A DNA stretch of 35,742 bases from Thiotrichales bacterium. Lineage in GTDB: Bacteria > Pseudomonadota > Gammaproteobacteria > Thiomicrospirales > Thiomicrospiraceae. Below the pieces are notes generated by a model. That model was not told the DNA's origin, did not search any database, and saw only the letters and a program-made list of their open reading frames with translations. Shown here one piece after another: positions 18,534-27,399 of the stretch (position 1 is its first letter; each line of letters starts with the position of its first letter). The position numbers were made by a program, and so were the translations under genes. The stretch spans positions 1 to 35,742 of the forward strand of contig JAFGXP010000044.1 of NCBI GenBank assembly GCA_016936535.1, given 5' to 3'.

Positions 18534-20555
18534 TTATGATAGCGTTTTTCCGCTGCGCCAAGGACGAATTGCAAAGCGCGCCGGATGCGTGGCCTGATAC
18601 AAAGCCCCATCTAAAGGCAAACTCTGCCCACACATTTCAGCCGTGATCAATTCCGCCGCCAAAAAAACCGACATCAAACCTCGAGCACCATGTCCATTAT
18701 TCACATACAAATGGGGTTGATAAGACTGCCGGGGATACTGAAACAAGGCTCGATTGTGGGGTTGCCGTAAATAATGCTGATCAACAAATGCCCAATCTGG
18801 CACAGGGCCAACAATCGGCAGATGATCCGGCGTGGTTGGCCGAAACGCAATTCGGCCTGGCAATCCCTCCAAATCCCCAACGGATTGCACTTTCTGCCAA
18901 TTCGGCAATACCGCCTCAACCGCAGTCAAATTCGATTGATGCCCTGCGACAGAGAGCATTTGTCCCATATCGGGCGCCTCAAAAGTGGCTCCGGTCACCG
19001 CATACCCTTTGGCAGTAGGTGAAGAATACCCACTGTGCGTGATTGCGATGGGTAAAGGATAGGCCTGCAAAGCTGCCGGCAAATGCGTTACCTGGCCTTT
19101 CAAAGGACGCAAAGGCAGCTGGAGTCGCTGATTGAGATTCTGATCCAGTGCCGCCGTTGCCAAGACCAACGCATCCGCTTGCAGTAAGGCCGTTTCCTTA
19201 CCCACGAAACACTTTACCTGCCAACCGCCTTCCACCGATTGCCACGCTTCTACCCGGTGGCCAAGTTTGACCGCGATGTTTGGATGAGCCAAACAGCGCT
19301 CAACCACAGACTTTGGATAAATCCATCCACTGTTCGGATAAAAGAGTCCGCTTTTATCGGTCTCAATTGACCAGCGACTGACCAAGGCATCGGCCTCTTG
19401 CCATTGAGCGACACGAGGCGGCAGAGTCAGATTTTGCTGTACCTGCTGCCAATGCGTCAACAAGCTACCATCCGCATCAAGCTGCAGTAAACCGCGCAAA
19501 TCCCCTTCAATCTCCTGCGTACTGAGCCAAGGCTGCAACCAGCGCTGAGCGCTTTGAAAGCCTGCCCAATACCAACGCGAACGCAGGTTCCAATCCGCGG
19601 TAAGCAAAGGATGCAAGGTGCCGGCTAAATTGCCGGAAGCTTCAGCAGCAACCGCATCGGCTTGATCTAACACCGTGACGTGCAAACCTTGCTGCGCAAG
19701 CGCATAGGCTTGCGTTGCACCAGCCAATCCCGCGCCGATGACCAGCACCGTCTTGACGGGGGCAGATGGCACAGAACGCTCAAACCAAGGCGCTTTACTC
19801 GTAAATGGGCGCTGGGTTTCGAGCTGGCCAAAAAGCATTTCGCGCTTACGGCCGAACCCTTTATCTTTCTGGACGGTAAATCCAACTTGTTGCAAACCGC
19901 GACGCACGTCTCCTGCGGCGGTAAAAGTAGCAAAGGTTGTCTGACCATGACTTAAACGCGCCATATTTTGAAACAAGGCTGGCTGCCACATTTGCGGATT
20001 TTTTGAAGGGGCAAAGCCATCCAAAAACCACGCATCCACTTGGCCAGGTGGTGAAGAATCACAGGTTTTTACGCCGTCCAGAATATCGCCAAACCAAAGA
20101 CTTAAACGCACCTGACATTCCGGCAGATACAGCTCATGCCACCCGGGAATCAACGGCGGGTAAATCGCTTGCAAAGCCTCTGCTTGCGGTGCCAGTTCGG
20201 CAAAGGTGCTGTGTACCTTAACCAAATCTGACCAACGCAGCGGATATTTTTCAAACGAAACAAAATGCAGTTGCACGCTGGGCTTTTGCTCGCCCCACGT
20301 TTGTTGCCACAAGGCAAGGGTGGCCAAAAAATTGAGACCGGAACCAAACCCACTTTCAGCAATCCGAAAGGGTGCAGACTTGGAATGGTTGCCCAAAGCG
20401 GCAAAACGCTCCGGCAAAAAATTGTGCGCTAAAAAATGGTAGCGCGTTTCGTTAAGACCATCTTGCTGCGAAAAATAGCAGTCGCCAAAAGCCGCTGCAA
20501 AAGGAACTTGTTGCTGCCAAACCAGTTCGGCCGGCTCTAAGGCGTTTTTTTTCAT
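18534..20555 (-). CDS. mnmC: Bifunctional tRNA modification enzyme MnmC
   Basis: MnmC completes the mnm5 side chain at wobble uridine 34. The C-terminal FAD domain removes the carboxymethyl group and the N-terminal SAM methyltransferase domain methylates the product. The N-terminal domain (about residues 1-240) shows [27 protein letters not shown] (the SAM site) and [17 protein letters not shown]. The C-terminal domain begins with the FAD motif [19 protein letters not shown] and ends with [12 protein letters not shown]-like [12 protein letters not shown] 20555 (673 residues) is chosen because the family begins close to that point; the longer frame adds 41 unrelated residues that overlap msrB. 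No clear ribosome binding site is seen. It is divergent from msrB. Confidence 0.94.
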   Translation of the reverse strand: MKKNALEPAELVWQQQVPFAAAFGDCYFSQQDGLNETRYHFLAHNFLPERFAALGNHSKSAPFRIAESGFGSGLNFLATLALWQQTWGEQKPSVQLHFVSFEKYPLRWSDLVKVHSTFAELAPQAEALQAIYPPLIPGWHELYLPECQVRLSLWFGDILDGVKTCDSSPPGQVDAWFLDGFAPSKNPQMWQPALFQNMARLSHGQTTFATFTAAGDVRRGLQQVGFTVQKDKGFGRKREMLFGQLETQRPFTSKAPWFERSVPSAPVKTVLVIGAGLAGATQAYALAQQGLHVTVLDQADAVAAEASGNLAGTLHPLLTADWNLRSRWYWAGFQSAQRWLQPWLSTQEIEGDLRGLLQLDADGSLLTHWQQVQQNLTLPPRVAQWQEADALVSRWSIETDKSGLFYPNSGWIYPKSVVERCLAHPNIAVKLGHRVEAWQSVEGGWQVKCFVGKETALLQADALVLATAALDQNLNQRLQLPLRPLKGQVTHLPAALQAYPLPIAITHSGYSSPTAKGYAVTGATFEAPDMGQMLSVAGHQSNLTAVEAVLPNWQKVQSVGDLEGLPGRIAFRPTTPDHLPIVGPVPDWAFVDQHYLRQPHNRALFQYPRQSYQPHLYVNNGHGARGLMSVFLAAELITAEMCGQSLPLDGALYQATHPARFAIRPWRSGKTLS

Positions 20556-20585
20556 TTTTGTTCTGTCCGAAAGCAAACAACGCTC

Positions 20586-20593
20586 ATTATAAT
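20586..20593. promoter_or_regulatory. Palindromic ATTATAAT, possible shared -10 for mnmC and msrB
   Basis: ATTATAAT reads the same on both strands and contains a perfect TATAAT in each direction. It lies 29 bases before the msrB ATG and 31 bases before the mnmC ATG. No convincing -35 is seen on either side, so this rests on the -10 match and position only. Confidence 0.4.
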
Positions 20594-20621
20594 GAAGCTT
20601 TTCTGTCCATGGAGCCTTGCT

Positions 20622-21038
20622 ATGAATACGCCAACTCATTCGCCAATTAATTCGCAAGACGATGCCCTCTGGCAACAAAAATTAACACCAGAACAATATC
20701 AGATTTGCCGCTGTGGAGGGACTGAGCGTGCCTTTACCGGCCAATATTGGAATCACAAGGCGGTAGGCACTTATCTTTGCGCCTGTTGTCATGAGCCCTT
20801 GTTTGCATCGAACCACAAATACGACTCTGGTTCGGGTTGGCCAAGTTACTGGCAACCGATCGCCGTGGATGCCGTGCGCGAACTTCGTGATACCAGCCAT
20901 GGCATGATTCGCACCGAAGTGTGCTGCGCTCGATGTGACAGCCATCTTGGCCATGTTTTTACCGATGGCCCACCCCCAAGCGGGTTGCGTTACTGCATTA
21001 ATTCTGCTTCCATTCATTTTGAACCGGCTGACAATTGA
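20622..21038 (+). CDS. msrB: Peptide-methionine (R)-S-oxide reductase MsrB
   Basis: MsrB repairs the R diastereomer of methionine sulfoxide in proteins. Two CxxC zinc-site pairs are visible (CACC and CARC), with the family blocks [25 protein letters not shown] and the catalytic cysteine in [14 protein letters not shown] 20622 is chosen, with GGAG seven bases upstream, giving 138 residues. The upstream in-frame ATG at 20592 would add ten residues with no such site and overlaps the TATAAT. The stop overlaps the tmcA start as TGATG, so the two genes are translationally coupled. No signal peptide is seen, so the protein is cytoplasmic. Confidence 0.95.
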   Translation: MNTPTHSPINSQDDALWQQKLTPEQYQICRCGGTERAFTGQYWNHKAVGTYLCACCHEPLFASNHKYDSGSGWPSYWQPIAVDAVRELRDTSHGMIRTEVCCARCDSHLGHVFTDGPPPSGLRYCINSASIHFEPADN

Positions 21039-23188
21039 TGGCGGATTCCATTCCGTTTTTGAACGCCCTGCGCAACACACTTAATCGGCTGCACAATACT
21101 CAAACGCGCCAACTCCTGCTGCTTCAAGGCGAACGGACTTGGCAAGAAACCCTCACCACCGCGCTGTGTGGCGAACACAATACCTTAGTGCTGGCGGGCA
21201 GGTGCCCGTCTCTGCCAAACTGGCAATCGGCGGAAGCACACTGCCTCAAGCACTGGCTTGGACAAAGCTTTGATTTCGCCCTAATCGACATGCATGATGG
21301 CTTGACTGCCGACCAGCTTGGCATTGTTGCCGGGGTGATTCGCGGCGGAGGCTTGCTGATTTTATGGCTGCCGCCAAACTGGCCAGAAACCGTAAACCCT
21401 CATAATCAACGCTTTTTAAACACGCCTCTCAAGCCGGAAAACACCGAGCCTTGGTTTTACCGGCATCTGGCTAAGTGTTGGCAAACCGATGCACTTTGGT
21501 TGCGTCAAGGTCAAGCCGTTCCCGCCAACCAGCAAATACCAATAACGCGCCTTGCTCTCCCGACACCGCCATCCTTTCCCTTTGGCGCAGCCACTCTTGA
21601 ACAACACAAGGCGATTGCCGCTATTTTGAAAGTCGCGTTTGGTCATCGAAAACGCCCCCTGGTCATTCATGCCGATCGAGGACGCGGTAAGAGTGCGGCC
21701 TTGGGTCTGGCGGCAGTGCAAGCCTTAATTCAAGGCAAAGAAAAAATTGCCATCAGCGCCGCCACACCAGAGCAGACGCAAAGTGCTTTTACTCATGCCC
21801 TAGACTGGCTAAAAAATACAATCGCACCGGAGCTCAGCAATCTCCATTACCGCCCGCAGCAGCTGTGCTTTGATTGGCTCGGTCAGCGTAAAAGCCTAGA
21901 TTTCTACGCACCCGACCACCTGATTTTAACGTCAGTTTCCTGCGACCTCCTCTTAGTGGATGAAGCTGCCCAACTGCCCATGCCCCTCTTGCAAAAATTA
22001 CTGAAAAAGCATTCGCGTCTTGTTTTTGCCAGTACGCTGCATGGCTATGAAGGTTCTGGACGAGGGTTTGGTTTACGCTTTGCCAAAATTCTGCATCAAC
22101 AAACCCCTGGCTGGCAGGCCCTGCACTTGCAGCAACCTCTGCGTTGGCGCAACAACGATAAGTTGGAGCACCTCATTAACCAAGCCCTGCTGCTTGCCCC
22201 AGAGACCGCTCAAGCAAGTCCAGAACCCGATATCAACATCAAGATTTTCCAGCTTGATAAATCCGCCTTGCTCGCCGAACTGCCCACCCTTTTTGGTCTT
22301 TTGGTTCAGGCACACTATCAAACTCGGCCGAATGATTTACAGCAGCTTTTGGATAGCCCAAACCCGGTTTGGGTGGCCTATTCACAACAAACTGCCGTTG
22401 GAATTTTATTGAGTCAAGAGGAAGGAAACTTAACCGCAGACGACCAAGATAGTGGGCAAATTCATGGACACCTTCTGCCACAGCTCTTATCTCGGCAATA
22501 CGGTTTTCGCGCCGCTTTAAACTGGCGATCTTGGCGAGTAATGCGCTTAGCGGTTGCGCCTGAATGGCAGGGACTGGGCATCGGGACGCAACTGGTCAGA
22601 GCCTGGCAAGAGGCGGCTAAAAGCCAACAAGTTGATTTCTTAAGCTGCAGTTTTGCGGCTGAGCACCGCCTACTGGCTTTTTGGTGTCAACAAGGCCTCC
22701 GGCCGCTGCACCTTGGTACACATCGTGACAAAGCCAGCGGCAGCTACACCTTGGTGATGATACAAACGCTCAAGAGGAAAACTGATTGTTTAGAGCAGAT
22801 TCAGCAGCAGTTTTACCAGCAGCTACCAACCCTTTTGAGCGAAGAACTGAGCGATCTAGAGCCCGATTTACTGCACGCTTTATGGCAAGCCGCGCCAGCG
22901 CTTAAACCGCTTACAACCGCCCAGCAAATAGAAATTGCCGCGGCCTTCGCCACTCAACAACGAAGTTTTAACAGCAGCAGTGGCTTTATTCGCGCCCTGC
23001 TTGCTCAACACCCAGCTCAATTGGCTCGCTTAGACTGTGCAGCGGCTCAACCGCTCAGCGATAAATGTTTTAAGAACTTGAATTGGGCCCAATTGGCACA
23101 CGCTCACAAGCTCACCGGTAAGAGCGCTGCCGAAAAAGCATTTCGTACGGCTTTACAGAAGTTCTTGACCCTGCTTGAGACCGATTAA
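21038..23188 (+). CDS. tmcA: tRNA(Met) cytidine acetyltransferase TmcA
   Basis: TmcA makes N4-acetylcytidine at the wobble position of elongator tRNA(Met), using acetyl-CoA and ATP. Domains in order: an N-terminal alpha/beta domain (about 1-170), an ATP-dependent helicase-like domain with Walker A in DRGRGKSAALG near residue 215 and Walker B in LLLVDEAAQLP near 310, a GNAT acetyltransferase domain with VMRLAVAPEWQGLGIGTQLV near 500, and a C-terminal tRNA-binding tail. Length, 716, is slightly longer than E. coli TmcA. ATG 21038 overlaps the msrB stop by one base (TGATG); TTG 21035 is the alternative. Its stop shares TTAA with the stop of convergent purU. Confidence 0.95.
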   Translation: MADSIPFLNALRNTLNRLHNTQTRQLLLLQGERTWQETLTTALCGEHNTLVLAGRCPSLPNWQSAEAHCLKHWLGQSFDFALIDMHDGLTADQLGIVAGVIRGGGLLILWLPPNWPETVNPHNQRFLNTPLKPENTEPWFYRHLAKCWQTDALWLRQGQAVPANQQIPITRLALPTPPSFPFGAATLEQHKAIAAILKVAFGHRKRPLVIHADRGRGKSAALGLAAVQALIQGKEKIAISAATPEQTQSAFTHALDWLKNTIAPELSNLHYRPQQLCFDWLGQRKSLDFYAPDHLILTSVSCDLLLVDEAAQLPMPLLQKLLKKHSRLVFASTLHGYEGSGRGFGLRFAKILHQQTPGWQALHLQQPLRWRNNDKLEHLINQALLLAPETAQASPEPDINIKIFQLDKSALLAELPTLFGLLVQAHYQTRPNDLQQLLDSPNPVWVAYSQQTAVGILLSQEEGNLTADDQDSGQIHGHLLPQLLSRQYGFRAALNWRSWRVMRLAVAPEWQGLGIGTQLVRAWQEAAKSQQVDFLSCSFAAEHRLLAFWCQQGLRPLHLGTHRDKASGSYTLVMIQTLKRKTDCLEQIQQQFYQQLPTLLSEELSDLEPDLLHALWQAAPALKPLTTAQQIEIAAAFATQQRSFNSSSGFIRALLAQHPAQLARLDCAAAQPLSDKCFKNLNWAQLAHAHKLTGKSAAEKAFRTALQKFLTLLETD

Positions 23189-24042
23189 ACGTCAAAAACC
23201 ACGGTTTTGTTACCGTGAATCAAAACCCGATCTTCCAAGTGATAACGCAGACCACGCGCCAGAACGGTTTTCTCAACATCACGCCCCAGGCGCTTCATGT
23301 CCTCGATACTATGGGCGTGGCTGATTCGAATGACATCCTGTTCAATAATCGGCCCAGCATCTAAAACCTCTGTCACATAGTGACAGGTGGCCCCAATCAG
23401 CTTGACCCCACGTTCACTGGCCTGATGATAAGGACGTGCGCCAACAAACGATGGCAGGAACGAATGATGGATATTAATGACTTGGCCACTATAGTCTTTA
23501 CACATTTTTGGCGGCAAAATTTGCATATAGCGCGCTAAAACAATCACTTCCGCTCCATACTCTTGCACCAAAGACTCTGTCTGTGAAAACGCCTTGAGCT
23601 TGGTTTCCGGCGTCACCGGAACGTAGTGAAACGGCACTTGATACCACTCCGCCATCGAGCGTAAATCTTCATGGTTCGCAATCACACAAACCACTTCACC
23701 GGGCAGCTCGCGCTCGTGCCAACGATGCAGCAGATCGGCCAAACAATGTGACTCCTTAGATGCAAACAGGGCAATCTTTTTTGGTCGTCCAGAGTCGGAA
23801 ATAGACCACTGCATCTCAAACTGCTGGGCAACTCTCTCAAAACCGGCGGCAAAGGCCTCTAAACCATCTTGAATCGAACTGGCTAAAATTTCATGGCGCA
23901 TAAAAAACCAGCTGTTGGCAGCATCAGTATGATGGTTAGCCTCGACAATGGTTCCGCCCTGCTCGGCGATATAATGCGCCACCGAGGCGACAATCCCAAT
24001 TTGGTCCGGACAAGAGATAACCAAGCGATAAACACGGCTCAT
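23185..24042 (-). CDS. purU: Formyltetrahydrofolate deformylase PurU
   Basis: PurU hydrolyses 10-formyltetrahydrofolate to formate and tetrahydrofolate, balancing one-carbon pools. An N-terminal ACT domain (YRLVISCPDQIGIVASVAHYIAEQGG) is followed by a formyltransferase-fold domain with the segment INIHHSFLPSFVGARPYHQA, which holds the catalytic His, and LIGATCHYVTEVLDAGPII with the catalytic Asp. ATG 24042 is chosen over GTG 24054, since homologues begin immediately before the YRL strand, giving 285 residues. It converges with tmcA and the two stops overlap by four bases. No terminator separates them. Confidence 0.95.
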   Translation of the reverse strand: MSRVYRLVISCPDQIGIVASVAHYIAEQGGTIVEANHHTDAANSWFFMRHEILASSIQDGLEAFAAGFERVAQQFEMQWSISDSGRPKKIALFASKESHCLADLLHRWHERELPGEVVCVIANHEDLRSMAEWYQVPFHYVPVTPETKLKAFSQTESLVQEYGAEVIVLARYMQILPPKMCKDYSGQVINIHHSFLPSFVGARPYHQASERGVKLIGATCHYVTEVLDAGPIIEQDVIRISHAHSIEDMKRLGRDVEKTVLARGLRYHLEDRVLIHGNKTVVFDV

Positions 24043-24136
24043 TGGATACTTCACTCTTCAGTATTAAATAAAACGCTTATCTTAGCAGAAGCCCTCCCTC
24101 TTGCCGCAAGCCTTACCAGCAGCCAAAAACAAAAAA

Positions 24137-24162
24137 CCCCGAAAAGGCAGGCCTTTTCGGGG
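24137..24162. terminator. Strong hairpin terminator after the rhodanese gene
   Basis: A perfect 12-bp stem (CCCCGAAAAGGC at 24137-24148 and its complement at 24151-24162) has a two-base central gap. On the minus strand it ends in GGGG followed by TTTTTTG, 25 bases past the rhodanese stop. It isolates purU from the rhodanese transcript. Confidence 0.9.
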
Positions 24163-24186
24163 TAACTTTTTCTTAAAAAAGGCTAT

Positions 24187-24612
24187 TTACAAGCAAGGCA
24201 CTTTCAAAACCACGGTTGAGTTTTCACCGGATGGCACTTCCGTTTGACCGCCCGCCTGTATCCAAGCATCCATACCGCCAACCATATTCACAACCTTCTC
24301 AAAGCCCATTTCCTGCAAGGTTTGTGTGGCCAGAGCCGCCCGCCCCCCAGATTTACACACCACCAACCAGCCGTCTTTACGGCCATCGCGCAATCTCGGA
24401 TTGGCCCCCGGATATTGTAAATCGGCAGCGGGTTCTAAAACACCACGAGGCACATTCAATGCGCCTGGAATGGCGACCGTTAAATATTCACCCGGCTCGC
24501 GCACATCCAAAACCTGATAGCCTTCAGCGATAAGCCCCTTAGCCTGCTCAACTTCTGCGGTTTGAATCTGCGCCATAGCCGCTTGAACATAATCCATTAA
24601 TCCCTTACTCAT
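24187..24612 (-). CDS. Single-domain rhodanese-like sulfurtransferase
   Basis: A cytoplasmic single rhodanese domain protein. The domain covers about residues 20-125: QVLDVREPGEYLTVAIPGALNVPRG, then the active-site loop with Cys86 in VVCKSGGRAALA (CxxGxR), then VVNMVGGMDAWI. Such proteins transfer sulfane sulfur and would suit a sulfur-oxidising host, but substrate and partner are unknown. About 15 residues of helix precede the domain and about 20 follow it, ending VPCL with a penultimate cysteine. ATG 24612 is chosen, with AGGAG eight bases upstream, giving 141 residues; the longer frame has no such site. Confidence 0.92.
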   Translation of the reverse strand: MSKGLMDYVQAAMAQIQTAEVEQAKGLIAEGYQVLDVREPGEYLTVAIPGALNVPRGVLEPAADLQYPGANPRLRDGRKDGWLVVCKSGGRAALATQTLQEMGFEKVVNMVGGMDAWIQAGGQTEVPSGENSTVVLKVPCL

Positions 24613-24793
24613 CTCAATTGCTCCTGTGCGTTTGTGTATTTTAATTTGGCAAATCATACTCAATTTCTGCACTCAGCACTATGGGCAGCACCCAACAAGT
24701 CGCCACACCTTTAAAGCAACCCACTTCTGAATAAACACTTACACCCTTGAGGGAAACGCAGGGATTTTCAAGGAGCCAAGGCACAATATCCGC

Positions 24794-24799
24794 TATAAT
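24794..24799 (+). promoter_or_regulatory. Candidate -10 element for xthA
   Basis: A perfect TATAAT lies 38 bases upstream of the xthA ATG, in the 225-base divergent gap between the rhodanese gene and xthA. No good -35 hexamer is found at 16-18 bases, so the promoter may be weak or activator-dependent. Confidence 0.4.
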
Positions 24800-24837
24800 C
24801 ATCGACTTATTAATATCTCGTTTGGCTTGGAATCACC

Positions 24838-25659
24838 ATGAAAATTGTTTCTTTTAACATCAACAGTGTCCGATTACGAATTCATCAACTGGCTGCCTTA
24901 AAAGAAGCGATTGCACCAGACATCATCGGGCTGCAAGAGACCAAAGTCCAAGACCACGAGTTTCCACTCGCCGAAATTGAAGCGCTGGGCTACCAAGCCG
25001 TCTTTATCGGCCAAAAAACCCATTACGGCGTGGCGATACTCTATCGACAAGGCATTACCCTTAATGCCTTACAAAAAGGGTGGCGTTCGGATGACGAGCT
25101 GGCGCAAAAACGCCTACTGGTCGGTGACTTCACCCTAGAAAATGGTCATCAGGTTCGGGTTCTCAACGGGTATTTTCCACAAGGTGAAAACCGCGAGCAT
25201 CCGATAAAGTTTCCTGCCAAGCAGAAGTTCTATGCCGATTTAATGGACTATTTGCAAGAGGAATGTGACCCACAACAAAATCTGGCGGTGATTGGCGATT
25301 TTAATATTTCGCCAACCGACTTAGACATTGGCATTGGCGAAGACAACCGCAAACGCTGGTTGCGCGATGGCAAAACCAGTTTTTTGCCAGAAGAGCGCGC
25401 CATGTGGACACGCTTAACCGACTGGGGTTTATTTGACACTTTCCGCAGCCTCCATCCCGAGGTAAACGATCGTTATAGTTGGTTTGATTACCGCTCTAAA
25501 GGTTTTGAACGTGAACCCAAACGCGGTCTGCGCATCGATACGGTTTTGGCCAGCGCGCCTCTCAACGCCAAAGCCATCGCCAGTGACATTAGTTATACCG
25601 TCCGCGGCATGGACAAACCATCGGATCATGCCCCGGTTTGGACCGAATTTTCCCTTTAA
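24838..25659 (+). CDS. xthA: Exodeoxyribonuclease III XthA
   Basis: XthA is the main AP endonuclease and 3' exonuclease of base excision repair. It is an endonuclease/exonuclease/phosphatase-fold enzyme: N-terminal SFNINSVRLR, metal ligand Glu in GLQETKVQD, GDFNISPTDLDIG with catalytic Asp and Asn, and the C-terminal SDHAPVW with the catalytic histidine. RIDTVLAS is also typical. Length, 273, is normal. It starts a three-gene plus-strand run (flavin reductase-like gene 20 bases on, then pldA) with no terminator between, so co-transcription is likely though no functional link is obvious. Confidence 0.96.
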   Translation: MKIVSFNINSVRLRIHQLAALKEAIAPDIIGLQETKVQDHEFPLAEIEALGYQAVFIGQKTHYGVAILYRQGITLNALQKGWRSDDELAQKRLLVGDFTLENGHQVRVLNGYFPQGENREHPIKFPAKQKFYADLMDYLQEECDPQQNLAVIGDFNISPTDLDIGIGEDNRKRWLRDGKTSFLPEERAMWTRLTDWGLFDTFRSLHPEVNDRYSWFDYRSKGFEREPKRGLRIDTVLASAPLNAKAIASDISYTVRGMDKPSDHAPVWTEFSL

Positions 25660-25679
25660 TCCGTTAAGTAGAAACCCTC

Positions 25680-26354
25680 ATGGCGCACAAATTGGCTTAC
25701 CTTGTCCACAAACAGAACCTTACCTCCGACATCCTTCTGCTTCTGCTCAAGCCGCAGCAACCGATCGCCTATCATGCCGGCCAATACATTTTGTTGGGGT
25801 TTGAGGCTGAAGCACTCAAACCTTTTTCGATTGCCGCCGCCCCGCGCACAGACGGCTTAATTGAATGCCACATTCGCGATCATGAACACAGTCCATGGAT
25901 GCAAAAACTGTTTGCCTTACCAAATGGTGAAAGCCTGCTATTTGAAGGCCCCAAAGAGCAGATGCGTCTTGCCGACAATCATCGGCCAGTGATCTTTGTT
26001 GCAGGCGGTACTGGTTTTGCACCAATGAAGGCCTTACTGGAAGAGCTGCTGCGCCACCAGGCAGCGATGCCCATCGACTTTTACTGGGGTGCGCGCACGC
26101 CAGCCGATTTATACATGCACCAACAGATGATTGCGTTATCGCAAAAACACGCCAATCTCAACTATGTTCCGGTCATTTCCGAGCAGACCGAACACTGGAA
26201 TGGCGCGCAAGGCTTAGTACATCAACAAGTGCTGCGAGAGCACCCAAATTTAGCCGCCTATCAAGTCTATTTGTGTGGTCCTTGGGCAATGCAGCAAACC
26301 GCTAAAACCGATTTCACCGCCGCCGGCATGGATTTGCAGCATTTTGTGGCTTAG
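25680..26354 (+). CDS. NAD(P)H-flavin reductase-like protein (Fre/LuxG type)
   Basis: A ferredoxin-NADP reductase-fold oxidoreductase without an iron-sulfur domain. The FAD-binding domain shows KPFSIAAAPR (the RxYS-like motif with Lys for Arg and Phe for Tyr), and the NAD(P)-binding domain shows IFVAGGTGFAPMKALLEEL and the C-terminal LCGPWAMQQTAK. Length, 224, and domain layout match Fre (flavin reductase) and LuxG; CDP-6-deoxy-delta-3,4-glucoseen reductase-like proteins are larger because of a ferredoxin domain. It could reduce free flavin or feed an unseen acceptor. The ribosome binding site is weak, 20 bases after xthA. Confidence 0.88.
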   Translation: MAHKLAYLVHKQNLTSDILLLLLKPQQPIAYHAGQYILLGFEAEALKPFSIAAAPRTDGLIECHIRDHEHSPWMQKLFALPNGESLLFEGPKEQMRLADNHRPVIFVAGGTGFAPMKALLEELLRHQAAMPIDFYWGARTPADLYMHQQMIALSQKHANLNYVPVISEQTEHWNGAQGLVHQQVLREHPNLAAYQVYLCGPWAMQQTAKTDFTAAGMDLQHFVA

Positions 26355-26383
26355 AGCCTATCAGGCCATCAAGAGGAAAAACT

Positions 26384-27397
26384 GTGGTGTTCACCGTCCA
26401 ATTGCGCCAAATCTACGCTAGCTTGCTATCTTTTGCCTGCAGCACCGGCCCGGTTTGGGCAGAAGATCCTGTCGCCACCGAGGGCATCCATTACCTCGAT
26501 TACAGTCAATGCTTACAAAAAGCGATGCTCAGTGCGGCCGACAGCCAAACCCTTGGCGAAATTCGCGAACAATGCCGGCAAGGGCAACAGCTGACACAAC
26601 CGCTCAGCGCCCGCAACCTCAACGAAACACTGACTGAAAAAAATCCGTTTGTTCTCACTCCACACCGTCTCAACTATGCCGTTGTCAGTCATGCGTTTAA
26701 CGGTATTAACGATAGACCATTTACGACGGCGGCCGATGCGCCCTTGGCTTATCGTGATGAAGAAGTGCAGTTTCAATTGAGTTTCAAGTTTCCGCTTTAT
26801 CAAGATTTGCCCCTCTTCGGACGCTCTCTCGATTTCTATGCGGCTTACACCAACCGTTCATTTTGGCAGTTTTTTGATGACGAGGACTCCATTCCGTTTC
26901 GCGAAACCAACCATGAACCCGAAGCGTGGGTGGAGTGGCAAACCGATTTTAATTTTCCCTTGAGCCTAAATTTGCATAAGCTCATGCTTGGCATAAATCA
27001 TCAATCCAATGGCCAAAGCGGTACTCTGTCCCGTGGGTGGAATCGAGTTTTCTTGCAGGGATTTTTGGAGCACAAACGCAGCTTTCTTAGCTTTAAAACC
27101 TGGCGACGTTTTGATGAACAAGACGAATTTGATAACAGCTTTAACTACACCAAATACCTTGGCGATTTTGAGCTGGAAGCGGCATACAAATGGCGACAAA
27201 ACACCTTTGCAATCACCTGGCGCAACCAATATGAGTTCAATCAATATGGCGCCGTACAACTGGAATACACCTATCCGCTCAATCGCCGTTTAAAAGGCTA
27301 CGTACAACTGTTTGACGGCTATGGCGATAGCCTAATCGATATGCAATACCACCATCGCAAACTCGCGATTGGCATTGTGCTTGCGGATCGCATTTAA
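26384..27397 (+). CDS. pldA: Outer membrane phospholipase A (OMPLA) PldA
   Basis: PldA is an outer-membrane beta-barrel phospholipase A1/A2 that degrades phospholipid when membrane asymmetry is lost, working as a calcium-dependent dimer. A signal peptide ends at VWA (residue 26). The catalytic triad is visible as H206, S208 and N220 in NHQSNGQSGTLSRGWNR, with the same spacing as E. coli H142, S144 and N156. The C-terminal DGYGDSLIDMQYHHRKLAIGI matches the last strands. A preceding N-terminal extension of about 60 residues contains Cys43 and Cys64, probably a periplasmic disulfide. The start is GTG 26384, with AAGAGG seven bases upstream. The stop is two bases from that of convergent hemY. Confidence 0.95.
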   Translation: MVFTVQLRQIYASLLSFACSTGPVWAEDPVATEGIHYLDYSQCLQKAMLSAADSQTLGEIREQCRQGQQLTQPLSARNLNETLTEKNPFVLTPHRLNYAVVSHAFNGINDRPFTTAADAPLAYRDEEVQFQLSFKFPLYQDLPLFGRSLDFYAAYTNRSFWQFFDDEDSIPFRETNHEPEAWVEWQTDFNFPLSLNLHKLMLGINHQSNGQSGTLSRGWNRVFLQGFLEHKRSFLSFKTWRRFDEQDEFDNSFNYTKYLGDFELEAAYKWRQNTFAITWRNQYEFNQYGAVQLEYTYPLNRRLKGYVQLFDGYGDSLIDMQYHHRKLAIGIVLADRI

Positions 27398-27399
27398 AC

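Noticed and set aside
18523-18549. Hairpin AAAAACG/CGTTTTT as a terminator after mnmC
   Set aside because: The stem is short, mostly A-T, has a 13-base loop and overlaps the end of mnmC without a clear following T run on the minus strand.
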